In this document: positions 32,636 through 40,955 of the stretch, one piece after another | Layout of the letters: every line of letters starts with the position of its first letter | Numbering within the stretch: position 1 is the first letter of the stretch | Assembly (NCBI RefSeq): GCF_002261185.1 | Contig: NZ_NEVQ01000002.1 | Span: forward strand, 1 to 50,543 | Direction: 5' to 3' | DNA: 50,543 bases | Source of the DNA: Bordetella genomosp. 4 | Lineage (GTDB): Bacteria; Pseudomonadota; Gammaproteobacteria; Burkholderiales; Burkholderiaceae_B | The notes under the pieces: generated by a model | What the model was told of the DNA's origin: nothing | The model's input: the letters and a program-made list of their open reading frames with translations, nothing else | The model's database searches: none | Made by a program: the position numbers and the translations under genes

Positions 32636-32755
32636 CGGTTTCCCCTCTCCGCACACATTCTCAAATCGAGAAAGAAACCATTATAAATATTCAGTTTTAC
32701 AAACTCCATCCGCCGCGTATTCTGCCGGAAGTCGAATCCCTTGGAGACCGCTCTC

Positions 32756-34138
32756 ATGGCCAGCAACACGCACGCAATATCCCTGAACCCGGCTACCGGC
32801 GAGCAAATCGGCGCCTACGCCTTTGAATCCGCCGCCGACCTGGAAACGGTGCTTTCCCAAAGCGCCAAGGCCTACACCAGTTGGCGCCGCACGCCTGTGG
32901 ATGCGCGCAGCGCCGCGCTGGCCCGGCTCGGACAGGCCTTGCGTGCGGACATCGATCGACTGGCAGGCATGATCACTGCCGAAATGGGCAAACCCATTAC
33001 CCAAGCACGCGGCGAAATCACCAAATGCGCTGGGCTATGCGACTGGTATGCGGAACACGGTCCCGCCATGCTGGCCAGCGAGCCCACCCAGATTGAAAAC
33101 GACAAGGCCAGGATTGAATATCGCCCCCTGGGCCCGATCCTGGCCGTGATGCCGTGGAACTTTCCGATCTGGCAGGTCATCCGCAGCGTCGTACCCGCAC
33201 TGCTGGCGGGCAACACCTACATCCTGAAGCACGCTCCCAACGTCATGGGCAGCGCGTATTTGCTGCGCGAAGCGTTCGGCCGGGCGGACTTTCCGCAAGG
33301 CGTGTTCGAAGTCGTCAACGTGCAGAACGATCTCGTCTCACAAGCGATTGCCGACGACCGCATCGCCGCCATCACGTTGACGGGAAGCGTCCGGGCTGGC
33401 TCGGCGATCGGCTCGCAAGCCGGCTTTGCCCTGAAAAAATGCGTGCTTGAACTGGGTGGCTCGGACGCGTTCATTGTCCTGGCCGATGCCGATCTGGACG
33501 AAGCCATCCGCGCCGCCGTCGTCGGCCGCTTTCAAAACACGGGACAAGTTTGCGCAGCCGCCAAACGCTTTATCGTCGAAGACAGTGTCGCGGACGCCTT
33601 TACTGAAGGCGTTGTCGCCGGCACCAAAGCGCTGGTCATCGGCGACCCGACCGACCCGTCGACCTATATCGGCCCCATGGCCCGTTACGATCTGCGGGAC
33701 GAACTCGATGCGCAAGTACAACGCACGCTCTCAGAGGGCGCGAAACTGCTTGTGGGCGGAAAGAAGATCGATGGCCCGGGCAACTACTACCAACCGACTG
33801 TGTTGGCGGATATCGTCCCTGGCATGACCTCGTTCCGTGAAGAAATCTTTGGCCCGGTTGCGTCCATCATCCGCGCCTCCGATGCCCGCAATGCCTTGGA
33901 ACTCGCCAACAACAGCCAATTCGGCCTGACCGCCAGCGTCTTTACCAAGGATCTCGCAGCAGCGCAGCAGATCGCGGCCGACCTGGAAGTCGGCGGCGTG
34001 TTCATCAACGGCTACAGCGCCAGCGATGTCCGCGTCGGATTCGGTGGCGTCAAGAAAAGCGGCTTTGGCCGGGAACTGTCTCACTTTGGCGTGAGAGAGT
34101 TCTGCAACGCACAGACTGTGTGGTTTGATCGCAAGTAA
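32756..34138 (+). CDS. NAD(P)-dependent aldehyde dehydrogenase (succinate-semialdehyde type)
   Basis: 460 residues. Catalytic Glu232 (LELGGSD) and Cys266 (NTGQVCAA) are in place, with the WNFPIWQ cofactor segment and the C-terminal GFGGVKKSGFGREL motif of the succinate-semialdehyde dehydrogenase group (Sad/YneI-like by length). It oxidises an aldehyde to an acid. TTGGAGACC upstream supports the ATG at 32756 over a TTG at 32741. It stands alone, divergent from a LysR gene, and is closed by a strong hairpin. The true substrate could be another semialdehyde. Confidence 0.9.
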   Translation: MASNTHAISLNPATGEQIGAYAFESAADLETVLSQSAKAYTSWRRTPVDARSAALARLGQALRADIDRLAGMITAEMGKPITQARGEITKCAGLCDWYAEHGPAMLASEPTQIENDKARIEYRPLGPILAVMPWNFPIWQVIRSVVPALLAGNTYILKHAPNVMGSAYLLREAFGRADFPQGVFEVVNVQNDLVSQAIADDRIAAITLTGSVRAGSAIGSQAGFALKKCVLELGGSDAFIVLADADLDEAIRAAVVGRFQNTGQVCAAAKRFIVEDSVADAFTEGVVAGTKALVIGDPTDPSTYIGPMARYDLRDELDAQVQRTLSEGAKLLVGGKKIDGPGNYYQPTVLADIVPGMTSFREEIFGPVASIIRASDARNALELANNSQFGLTASVFTKDLAAAQQIAADLEVGGVFINGYSASDVRVGFGGVKKSGFGRELSHFGVREFCNAQTVWFDRK

Positions 34139-34154
34139 TCCACAGCAAGCTACG

Positions 34155-34177
34155 GCCGCTGCGCACCGCGCAGCGGC
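34155..34177. terminator. bidirectional terminator hairpin
   Basis: GCCGCTGCGC and GCGCAGCGGC form a perfect 10-bp GC-rich stem around the loop ACC, 16 bases after the aldehyde dehydrogenase stop and 9 bases beyond the end of the convergent Bug gene. There is no U-run on either strand. Confidence 0.65.
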
Positions 34178-34186
34178 GTGCTGCCA

Positions 34187-35143
34187 TCAACCTGCGCTGG
34201 CGCCCGACGCTTTCACGACCTTGCCCCAGCGATCGATTTCAGTCTGCAAAAAGCCCTGAAACTCGGCCGGCGTGCCGCCCTGGGCCACCAGGCCCTCGTC
34301 CAACAAACGACGTTTGATCGATGCGTCACTCATGATCTGCGCGACGGCTTTCGACAACTGTTCAGTACGAGCCGCGTCCATCCCTGCCGGCCCCAGCAAA
34401 CCATACCAGGCACTGAAGTCATAACCCGGCAACGTATCGGCAATAGGCGGAATATCGGGATATTCGCTCATACGCTGAGCACTGCTGATACCCAGCGGCT
34501 TTAGCGCCTTTGATTTCAACTGGCCTTTAGCCAGGGCCGCCCCGGCAAACATCATGCTGACTTGACCGCCCATCACATCGGTCATCGCCGGCGCCGTGCC
34601 TTTATAGGGCACCAGCAGTAGATCTATGTCCGCTTGCATCTTGATTACCTCGGCCCCAAGATGACCTGCAGAGCCGATTCCCGGCAATGCCATACTCAGT
34701 TTTCCCGGCTCGGCTTTTGCCAACGCGATCAGTTCGGCAACATTATTCGCAGCAACAGAAGGATGCGCCAGCAAGATCGATGGCGCATCGGCCACATGAG
34801 ACACCGGCGTGAAATCCTTGATCGGATCGAACGGTAAATTGGGATACAGCGTCGCGTTGATCGCGTGGCTGGTGTAGCACATCAGCAGCGAACGGCCATC
34901 AGGCGCGGATCGTGCGATCTCTTGCGCGGCGATATTGCCGCCGGCGCCCGGGCGATTTTCCACCACGAATGTCTCGCCTAATACGCGTCCCAGCTCTGCC
35001 GCCAATACACGCGCGACCGTATCGGTGCCGCCGCCCGGGGTGGCGCCGACAATAACGCGGGTAGTGGGCGTTTGCGCCTTGGCCATTCCTGATGCCGCCA
35101 ACGCACAGGCGCCGAACATTCCCATGAATGTTCTTCTTTGCAT
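34187..35143 (-). CDS. Bug family tripartite tricarboxylate transporter receptor
   Basis: 318 residues. The signal peptide has a twin-arginine-like MQRRTFMG start and a cleavage region near GMAKAQ. The mature part has the Bug motifs VIVGATPGGGTDTVAR and VVENRPGAGGNIA. It is a periplasmic carboxylate-type receptor. It lies 88 bases after the LysR gene on the same strand and may be transcribed with it. The short basic RR start could route it through Tat instead of Sec; Bug proteins use both. No membrane subunits nearby. Confidence 0.9.
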   Translation of the reverse strand: MQRRTFMGMFGACALAASGMAKAQTPTTRVIVGATPGGGTDTVARVLAAELGRVLGETFVVENRPGAGGNIAAQEIARSAPDGRSLLMCYTSHAINATLYPNLPFDPIKDFTPVSHVADAPSILLAHPSVAANNVAELIALAKAEPGKLSMALPGIGSAGHLGAEVIKMQADIDLLLVPYKGTAPAMTDVMGGQVSMMFAGAALAKGQLKSKALKPLGISSAQRMSEYPDIPPIADTLPGYDFSAWYGLLGPAGMDAARTEQLSKAVAQIMSDASIKRRLLDEGLVAQGGTPAEFQGFLQTEIDRWGKVVKASGASAG

Positions 35144-35231
35144 AGATGTCTCCGTCCATCCTATTTGGTGTCTGCCCGTAGTCTAGCGATAGACGGTAGA
35201 TTCAGAATAGCGAAGTTATTTGACTTGCTTG

Positions 35232-36125
35232 CTAAGAGTTTTTGATCAACTTCTGATATTCCGTACAGGCCATGGCCATCGCCTCACGCACGACTGCCAA
35301 CGGCCGGCTGTCGTCATCCGCCTTGCGGCTCACCATGGAAAGCTGCAATACCGGGGCGGCCTTGCCCAAACGGAATACACGCGCGGGATAACTATGCAAG
35401 ACAGCGGAATCAGGCCGCTGCACCACTGATATACCCAAGCCAGAACTCACCATCGCCACAATCGCCGCCGCGTTATCGAATTCCAGCGTACTGCGCACGT
35501 CACCGATCTGATTGTTGACGTACTGTGCCGCCATGCTGCCAGACACGGTCTTGCGGTCGTAACGTATCCACTCCAATTGGCGAAACAGCGTGGGAATCGG
35601 CGTATCAGGAGTATCGGGCGGCGTAATCAGCACCAATTCCCGGCGCAACATCGGCGTCCACGACATACGGCCCGCTTTGGCGCCGGAGGGCTCGGCCACC
35701 AAGGCGGCATCAATCTCGCCCGCCTTGACTGCCGCGGTCAAACCGCTGCTGCGGCCCCGGATAGGCACAACGTCCAGCTTAGGATGTCTGGCACGTATAA
35801 AGCGCAACATGCCCGGCAACACGATGGGTTGCATGGACTCGATAACACCCACTCGCACAACGCCCTCGATGGCCAGCACCGTACCAGAGCGCAATGCATC
35901 CAGCCCCTTTAGCGCGTCACGCATGGTATCGGCGACCTCATGGGCCAACTGCGTAGGACGTACCTGCAACCCCGAACGATCAAAAAGCGGCTTGCCCAGA
36001 TAACCCTCGAGCTGCTTCATCTGCATGCTCACCGCACTGGGCGTGATATTCATCAGCCTCGCGCCCCCCACAAAAGTGCCCGTCTGCAGCACGGCCTCCA
36101 GCGTGGCGAAGGTCTCGATTTTCAT
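35232..36125 (-). CDS. LysR family transcriptional regulator
   Basis: 297 residues. Helix-turn-helix in the first 60 (IETFATLEAVLQTGTFVGGA, then NITPSAVSMQMKQLE), then the effector domain. The ATG at 36125 has CGGAG 7-9 bases upstream and gives a normal N-terminus; the longer frame to 36182 adds no recognisable sequence. It faces away from the dioxygenase/lyase operon at 37573, the typical divergent layout, but a TnpB element now sits between them. It may also drive the Bug gene downstream. Confidence 0.87.
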   Translation of the reverse strand: MKIETFATLEAVLQTGTFVGGARLMNITPSAVSMQMKQLEGYLGKPLFDRSGLQVRPTQLAHEVADTMRDALKGLDALRSGTVLAIEGVVRVGVIESMQPIVLPGMLRFIRARHPKLDVVPIRGRSSGLTAAVKAGEIDAALVAEPSGAKAGRMSWTPMLRRELVLITPPDTPDTPIPTLFRQLEWIRYDRKTVSGSMAAQYVNNQIGDVRSTLEFDNAAAIVAMVSSGLGISVVQRPDSAVLHSYPARVFRLGKAAPVLQLSMVSRKADDDSRPLAVVREAMAMACTEYQKLIKNS

Positions 36126-36214
36126 CCATTGCTCCGAGAAATCTCGGCATTCATGCCGGTGAGGTAAGGGGCGCGGCCGCAAGGCTGCAAGATTGGTCTG
36201 ATTTGAGTTGACAT

Positions 36215-36230
36215 CTGGATAAATATCCAG
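36215..36230 (+). repeat. left-end hairpin of the TnpB element
   Basis: CTGGATA and TATCCAG form a perfect 7-bp stem with a 2-base AA loop, 33 bases before the tnpB start. Subterminal imperfect hairpins are what Y1 transposases of this superfamily recognise. TTATCTGG directly after it may extend the structure. Confidence 0.55.
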
Positions 36231-36262
36231 TTATCTGGTTTGATGTAGATAGTATCTCGGGC

Positions 36263-37477
36263 ATGCAAACCAAACGTGCCTACCGATTCCGGTTCTATCC
36301 GACGCCCGAGCAAGCGATCACGCTGGCTCGCACGTTCGGTTGTGTGCGTGTGGTCTATAACCACATGCTTAGCCTTCGTTCGACAGCCTGGGCTGATCGA
36401 CAAGAGCACCTGGGATATCACGCCACCTCTGCGGCCCTGACAGCGTTGAAAAAGCTGCCGGACTATGCGTGGTTGAACGAGGTCAGCAGTGTTCCGTTGC
36501 AGCAGACACTGCGCCATCTGCAAACGGCGTTTGTTGGGTTCTTTGCCAAGCGAACGGGATATCCTCGCTTCAAACGCAAGGATGGCCCGCAATCGGCGGA
36601 GTACACCGCGAGTGCTTTTAGATGGGATGGCCGCTCGCTCAAGCTGGCGAAGATGGCTGAGGCGTTGCCCATCCGTTGGTCCCGTCAGATTCCCAAAGCC
36701 GCCAAGGTCACTACCGTCACAGTCAGTAAAGACCCGGCGGGCAGATATTTTGTCAGCCTGCTGTGTGACGACGTTGTGGCGCAGAAAGCGCCTACGTCGA
36801 AATGTGTCGGGATTGATCTGGGGCTGTCTCATTTTGCGGTGCTCTCAACAGGAGAAAAAGTCGATGCACCACAGATCTTTCGCAAGCATGAAGCTAAATT
36901 GGCTAAGCTACAGCGCCGCTTGGCCAGAAAACAAAAGGGATCGGCTCGCCGTGCCAAGGCCAAGCTGACAGTCGCCAAGCTGCATGCAAAGATCGCAGAC
37001 ACCCGCAGGGATTTCCTGCACCAGCTTTCCACCCGGTTGATCCACGAGAACCAAGTGATTGCCGTAGAAAGCTTGTCTGTATCCAGCATGCAGAAAAACC
37101 GCTGTCTTGCTAAGTCCATCGGTGATGCCGGATGGGCGGAGTTTGTGAGACAGCTGGAATACAAGGCCCGTTGGTATAGGCGTGAATTCGTGCGAGTGGA
37201 TCGCTGGTACCCGTCGAGCAAGCGCTGCCACGTTTGCGGACACGTATTACCGAAGCTGCCGTTGAGTATGCGACATTGGTCCTGTCCGGAATGCAACGCA
37301 GACCACGACCGCGACATCAACGCGGCGCATAACGTATTAGCCGCCGGGCTGGCGGTGTTAGCCCATGGAGAAACGGTAAGACCTGAGTGCATGAATGATG
37401 ATGTACGACGGCTCGATTCGGTGAAGTGGGAATCCCTTTCCTTCAGGGAAGAGAGTAGTCAACAAATTCTCTTATGA
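36263..37477 (+). CDS. tnpB: TnpB, RNA-guided DNA endonuclease
   Basis: 404 residues, full length. The RuvC-like active site looks intact: Asp185 (GIDLGLS), Glu269 (IAVESLS) and Asp351 (DHDRDINAA). The zinc finger has Cys322/Cys325 (CHVC) and Cys341/Cys344 (CPEC). The N-terminal YRFRFYPTPEQ and PRFKRKDG motifs are typical. TnpB proteins cut DNA next to a short transposon-associated motif, guided by an RNA made from the element's right end. The last residues (after KWESLSF) are encoded by the right-end hairpin, and the stop codon lies about 13 bases beyond the predicted end, so the C-terminus may be partly host-derived. No clear ribosome-binding site. Confidence 0.92.
   Translation: MQTKRAYRFRFYPTPEQAITLARTFGCVRVVYNHMLSLRSTAWADRQEHLGYHATSAALTALKKLPDYAWLNEVSSVPLQQTLRHLQTAFVGFFAKRTGYPRFKRKDGPQSAEYTASAFRWDGRSLKLAKMAEALPIRWSRQIPKAAKVTTVTVSKDPAGRYFVSLLCDDVVAQKAPTSKCVGIDLGLSHFAVLSTGEKVDAPQIFRKHEAKLAKLQRRLARKQKGSARRAKAKLTVAKLHAKIADTRRDFLHQLSTRLIHENQVIAVESLSVSSMQKNRCLAKSIGDAGWAEFVRQLEYKARWYRREFVRVDRWYPSSKRCHVCGHVLPKLPLSMRHWSCPECNADHDRDINAAHNVLAAGLAVLAHGETVRPECMNDDVRRLDSVKWESLSFREESSQQILL
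37380..37462 (+). ncRNA. probable omega/reRNA 3' scaffold of TnpB
   Basis: In characterised TnpB elements the guide RNA covers the end of tnpB and the right end, with the guide being the host bases just outside. Here the matching part holds a TCCCT / AGGGA stem (37433-37437 / 37445-37449) and ends at TCAA. The guide would then begin at 37463 (CAAATTCTCTTATGAAATTC). The 5' limit cannot be read from sequence. Confidence 0.45.
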
Positions 37478-37572
37478 AATTCTTCAAATAACATCGCTAT
37501 TCTAAATGAAGCGGCGTCCTTACACTGGCGGTTATTGGTCCTCTGACATTCTTATCCATTACGGAGACGTAC

Positions 37573-38757
37573 ATGAACGCCATCGATTCCGCCATGCGCC
37601 CACTGCCCTGGACAGCTGAACAAGTACGCCAGGACAACTCCTGGATTTTGCGCCTGACCGACGAGCAAGTCGACGGCATCCAGGCGGCATTGGCACATGC
37701 CAAACGCCTGGACAAACCCCTGCTCGCGATGGAACAGGCGGACTTCCCGCTATCGGCCGCCGCTCAGGCTGCCCTGCAACAAGCCATCGATATGACCCAG
37801 CGCCGTTGGGGCATGTGCCTGCTGAAAGGTTTTCCCGTCAACGACTGGAGCGAGGACGACACGCGCCTGGCCTATTGGGGTCTGGCGTTGTACATGGGCG
37901 TGGGCCGCACGCAGAATCGTGCCAGCCAGTTCATCAACGATGTACGTGATGCCGGTGGCGAATACAAGGTCAAAGGCGGCCGTGGCTACAACACCAATGC
38001 GGGTCTGGATTTTCACCAGGATTCCTGCGACGTCGTGGCGCTGCTCTGCCGCCGCACCGCAAAATCTGGCGGCACCAGCAAAGTCGTCAGCTCGATCGCA
38101 CTGCGCGACGAGATCCTCAAACGCCGCCCCGACTTGATCGCCGCGCTGCAAACTCCGTATTTCCACAGCTATCAGGGCACCCAGGATCCCACCCAGCCGC
38201 CCTACTATCAGTTGCCCATCCTCGGCTCGCACCCGGAGTATTTCTCGGCGCGCACCAATCGCAAAAACATCATCGCCGCCCAACGTGACTTCCCGGAAAT
38301 CCCGCGCCTGACCACCGCACAGACCGAAGTGCTGGATTTGCTGGATGAACTCATGCCCAGCGAACGTTTCTGCTATTCGATGGAACTTGAACGTGGCGAC
38401 ATGCAGCTGCTGAACAACTACGTAACACTGCATTCGCGCACACCTTTCGAGGATTACGAAGAGCCCGATCTCAAGCGCCATTTGCTGCGTTTGTGGTTGG
38501 CGGTTCCTAGCTCGCAACCGCTGCCCGATGACTGGGCGACTTACTACGGCGATGTCCGTGCCGGCGCAGTGCGCGGCGGTGTACGCGGCAGCTCCATTAC
38601 CGAAGAGTTCCTCGCCTACGAAAAGCGCCAGGCCGCAGCGTTGAACATGCCCTTCGAAACATGGCGTCCCAAGGTCACCAAAGAACAAATGGAAGCCATC
38701 ATCGCCGATCTGGCTGCTCAATCCAACGACACCGTTACCGCAGGAAACGCCGCATGA
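37573..38757 (+). CDS. Fe(II)/2-oxoglutarate-dependent dioxygenase (TauD/TfdA family)
   Basis: 394 residues. The iron-binding triad is visible: His148 and Asp150 (DFHQDSC) and distal His287 (TLHSRTPF). Arg306 (HLLRLWL) would bind 2-oxoglutarate. It is longer than TauD (about 280) and resembles the uncharacterised TauD-like proteins of about 350-400 residues found in catabolic operons. It probably hydroxylates an organic acid or a similar compound. CGGAG lies before the ATG. The gene overlaps the next by 4 bases (ATGA). The TnpB insertion lies about 110 bases upstream and may have displaced its native promoter. Confidence 0.87.
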   Translation: MNAIDSAMRPLPWTAEQVRQDNSWILRLTDEQVDGIQAALAHAKRLDKPLLAMEQADFPLSAAAQAALQQAIDMTQRRWGMCLLKGFPVNDWSEDDTRLAYWGLALYMGVGRTQNRASQFINDVRDAGGEYKVKGGRGYNTNAGLDFHQDSCDVVALLCRRTAKSGGTSKVVSSIALRDEILKRRPDLIAALQTPYFHSYQGTQDPTQPPYYQLPILGSHPEYFSARTNRKNIIAAQRDFPEIPRLTTAQTEVLDLLDELMPSERFCYSMELERGDMQLLNNYVTLHSRTPFEDYEEPDLKRHLLRLWLAVPSSQPLPDDWATYYGDVRAGAVRGGVRGSSITEEFLAYEKRQAAALNMPFETWRPKVTKEQMEAIIADLAAQSNDTVTAGNAA

Positions 38758-39620
38758 ACGAGCTCAACTTGCGCGAACGCCTCGCACAAGGCCCCGCGGT
38801 CTTGGCACCCGGCGTCTACGATCCCTTGACCGCGCTGATCGCCGAACAAGCCGGCTTCGACGCTCTGTATCTGTCAGGCGGAGCGGTCGCCTATACCCAA
38901 CTGGGCCGTTCTGATGTCGGCCTGACCACCGCCACGGAAACGGCCGATGTCCTGGCGCGCATCACCGACCGCGTGCAACTGCCCGTCATCGTCGATGGCG
39001 ATACGGGTTACGGCAATGCGCTCAATACGCAACGCACCGTACGCGTTTTCGAGCGCGCCGGTGCCGCGATGATTCAACTGGAAGACCAGACATTTCCAAA
39101 GCGTTGCGGCCACTTGGAAAACAAGACCTTGGTATCCAAGCAGGAGATGTGCGGCAAGCTGCGCGCGGCCCTGGATGCGCGCCACTCATCGGACACACTG
39201 ATTCTGGCGCGTACCGACGCCGTGGCCGTCGAGGGCCTGGATGCCGCGATGGAACGTGCCGATGCCTATCTGGCATGCGGTGTCGACGCGCTATTCATCG
39301 AGGCCGTCGTCTCCGCTGACGATATGGACCGGGTCTGCGGCAAGTACGCAAGCCGTATCCCCCTACTGGCCAACATGGTCGAAGGCGGAAAAACGCCGGT
39401 GGGCAGCGTGGACGAATTGTCCGCACGCGGCTATCGCATCGTGATCTATCCCGGCGGCACGGCGCGATTTGTGTCGCGCCAATTGCAGCGCTACATGGCC
39501 AGCCTGAAAACCCACGGGACGACGCGCCCCTTGTGGGACGAGATGAATAATTTCGACGCGCTCAATGGCCTGATAGGTACACCCGAGCTATTGGAGCTGG
39601 GGCGTAAATACGAAGCCTGA
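38754..39620 (+). CDS. isocitrate lyase / PEP mutase family lyase
   Basis: 288 residues. The metal site VDGDTGYG (Asp81, Asp83) and the family signature PKRCGH (residues 115-120) with its Cys118 are present. This points to a C-C lyase (oxaloacetate decarboxylase, 2,3-dimethylmalate lyase, 2-methylisocitrate lyase or citramalate-lyase-like) and not to a PEP mutase. The ATG overlaps the dioxygenase stop by 4 bases, so the two are translationally coupled. A hydroxylation followed by C-C cleavage giving a keto acid is a natural reading of the pair. The longer upstream frame only reads through the dioxygenase. Confidence 0.88.
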   Translation: MNELNLRERLAQGPAVLAPGVYDPLTALIAEQAGFDALYLSGGAVAYTQLGRSDVGLTTATETADVLARITDRVQLPVIVDGDTGYGNALNTQRTVRVFERAGAAMIQLEDQTFPKRCGHLENKTLVSKQEMCGKLRAALDARHSSDTLILARTDAVAVEGLDAAMERADAYLACGVDALFIEAVVSADDMDRVCGKYASRIPLLANMVEGGKTPVGSVDELSARGYRIVIYPGGTARFVSRQLQRYMASLKTHGTTRPLWDEMNNFDALNGLIGTPELLELGRKYEA

Positions 39621-39694
39621 CACCGCACGCGACGCGCGTTGGGAAGCGATGCGTATGACACGACACGCCCCGATGCGATCACAGTGTTGCAGTC

Positions 39695-39717
39695 CCACGG
39701 CCAGAGCCTGGCCGTGG
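39695..39717. terminator. bidirectional terminator hairpin
   Basis: CCACGGCCAG and CTGGCCGTGG form a perfect 10-bp stem around the loop AGC, directly between the lyase gene and the convergent DUF4189 gene, whose stop codon begins 2 bases later. On the minus strand it would act only on read-through from the DUF4189 gene. Confidence 0.65.
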
Positions 39718-39719
39718 AA

Positions 39720-40568
39720 TCAATTCGGTTTTTCGTCAAATCCCGGATAGCCGTCGATATAAGCACGCCCCGAACAACGAACCATGGCGACGCAACTGGA
39801 GGTGCCCCGCTTGGCATTGCAGGTCGCACGGGCTTCGTTTCGTGCGGCGACGGGATCGGGATTAAGCAGCGTGAAACTCGTCCCGCGGCCTTTGACGCCC
39901 TTCTCCCAGGCCAATCCAACGCAGCTATCGGTGTAGGTCAGCAGTTTCGTGCAGCCTTTGCACTCTTCCCATTCGAGCAACGTTTTAACGGCTTCCTCTT
40001 CGCTGGGGTAGTCGTCTGCATACTGCAAACCACCGGTTTCTGTTTCCGTAATGGCGCCCCAATAGCCGCGCTGATCCAGCTTGGCTGACAAGGCCTCCAA
40101 TTGAGCCGACGTCGCCTTTGCCGCTGCCTGATTATGCTCAGGGCTATAGCCCGGCCCTACGCAAACAGGCAGCATAGCCAGCTTGCACTTGCCCGGCGGG
40201 CTCTCGGCGGTACAACGGCGGATGGCCTGCTTGGCGGCGATTTCAGGCGACGCGCTGTACCCCGGAAACAACCGCCCTCCGGTATCACGCGCCCAGGTCG
40301 AACAACTATCGGCAAACCAATTCAGTGCCTGGCATTTTTTGCCGCCGGCACGCTTGCATTCAGCCACCGCGGCAGCCTGCGCCTCCTCCGAACTTGTCTC
40401 GGGCAATGCCCAATACAGCTTTTCGAACTTTTCATCCGTAGATGTGGCGCCATAGAACCTTTCGGTTTCCGCATGAACCGGCGAAAGCACGAATACCGAG
40501 AACAGCGCAAGCGCGGCGCCGACAGCACGTATCAAGGGCAAGCAACGGGAAAGCAAATGGATAGGCAT
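39720..40568 (-). CDS. exported protein with two DUF4189-like repeats
   Basis: 282 residues. A signal peptide (SPVHAE, about residue 34) is followed by two Cys-rich DUF4189-type repeats, about 37-140 (FYGATST ... CVGPGY) and 165-270 (YWGAITE ... CSGRAY). Each carries AA..AC and GC-type patterns that probably form disulfides. DUF4189 proteins are secreted or periplasmic and have no known reaction. No ribosome-binding site stands out (only AAAATG before the start), and the neighbours are unrelated. The internal duplication is plain from the repeated YWGA / CVG framework. Confidence 0.75.
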   Translation of the reverse strand: MPIHLLSRCLPLIRAVGAALALFSVFVLSPVHAETERFYGATSTDEKFEKLYWALPETSSEEAQAAAVAECKRAGGKKCQALNWFADSCSTWARDTGGRLFPGYSASPEIAAKQAIRRCTAESPPGKCKLAMLPVCVGPGYSPEHNQAAAKATSAQLEALSAKLDQRGYWGAITETETGGLQYADDYPSEEEAVKTLLEWEECKGCTKLLTYTDSCVGLAWEKGVKGRGTSFTLLNPDPVAARNEARATCNAKRGTSSCVAMVRCSGRAYIDGYPGFDEKPN

Positions 40569-40955
40569 TTTAAGGGGTCAGGTAGCGAGCTTGCCACGCG
40601 TTGGGGGCATGCAAGCAAACAGTGATCGGCGCACCAGGGCTCTGTCACAAATGGGCACGATCTTAGCAAAGCCCCTCAGACTTTCTGACACGAGATGTCA
40701 CGCGGCCTCGCATATTACGTAACAATTTTTATTTAATACGCGGCAGAGCGATTTCCAACTTCGGTAAAAATACCGGGGTTTCGGCGTCCTGCAGACAAAG
40801 GCCGAGGTAAACGAAACAAGCCGAACGTCACGAAACGAAACAAAATGAACCGCCTCACAAGCCGTATTCCGCCCCATAACGGCGGGCGCTGTGGCATTGT
40901 GCGCGGAACCCCGATACGTCACATACAGACGTCACAACATCATCTAGGTTTGCAC
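40569..40955. other. gene-free intergenic region
   Basis: 387 bases between the divergent DUF4189 and lipoprotein genes. I see no convincing open frame. It has an AT-rich core (40720-40740) and a small palindrome, TGACA-CGAGA-TGTCA (40686-40700), whose CTGACA/TGTCA halves recall the sites at 11936 and 25535. Direct ACGAAAC repeats lie at 40810-40840. It probably holds two divergent promoters. Confidence 0.5.

Larger units (their letters stand above)
36208..37462 (+). mobile_element. IS200/IS605-superfamily element with tnpB only (IS1341-like)
   Basis: About 1.25 kb holding a lone tnpB and no Y1 transposase. The left end has a hairpin at 36215-36230 shortly after TTGAC (36208-36212). The right end has an AT-flanked hairpin at 37433-37449 and then AGTAGTCAA, resembling right ends of the IS608/ISDra2 group that end in TCAA. 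I place the right boundary near 37462 and the left near 36208-36213; both are estimates. It lies between a LysR gene and its probable divergent target operon. Without tnpA it can only move using a transposase from elsewhere. Confidence 0.7.

Noticed and set aside
36263-37477. Cas12-type CRISPR effector
   Set aside because: Length (404 residues) and motif order are those of TnpB, and no repeat-spacer array or cas1/cas2 is present.
40698-40922. 74-residue minus-strand frame in the 40.6-40.95 kb intergenic region
   Set aside because: No ribosome-binding site, no recognisable sequence pattern, and it lies over the probable divergent promoters.
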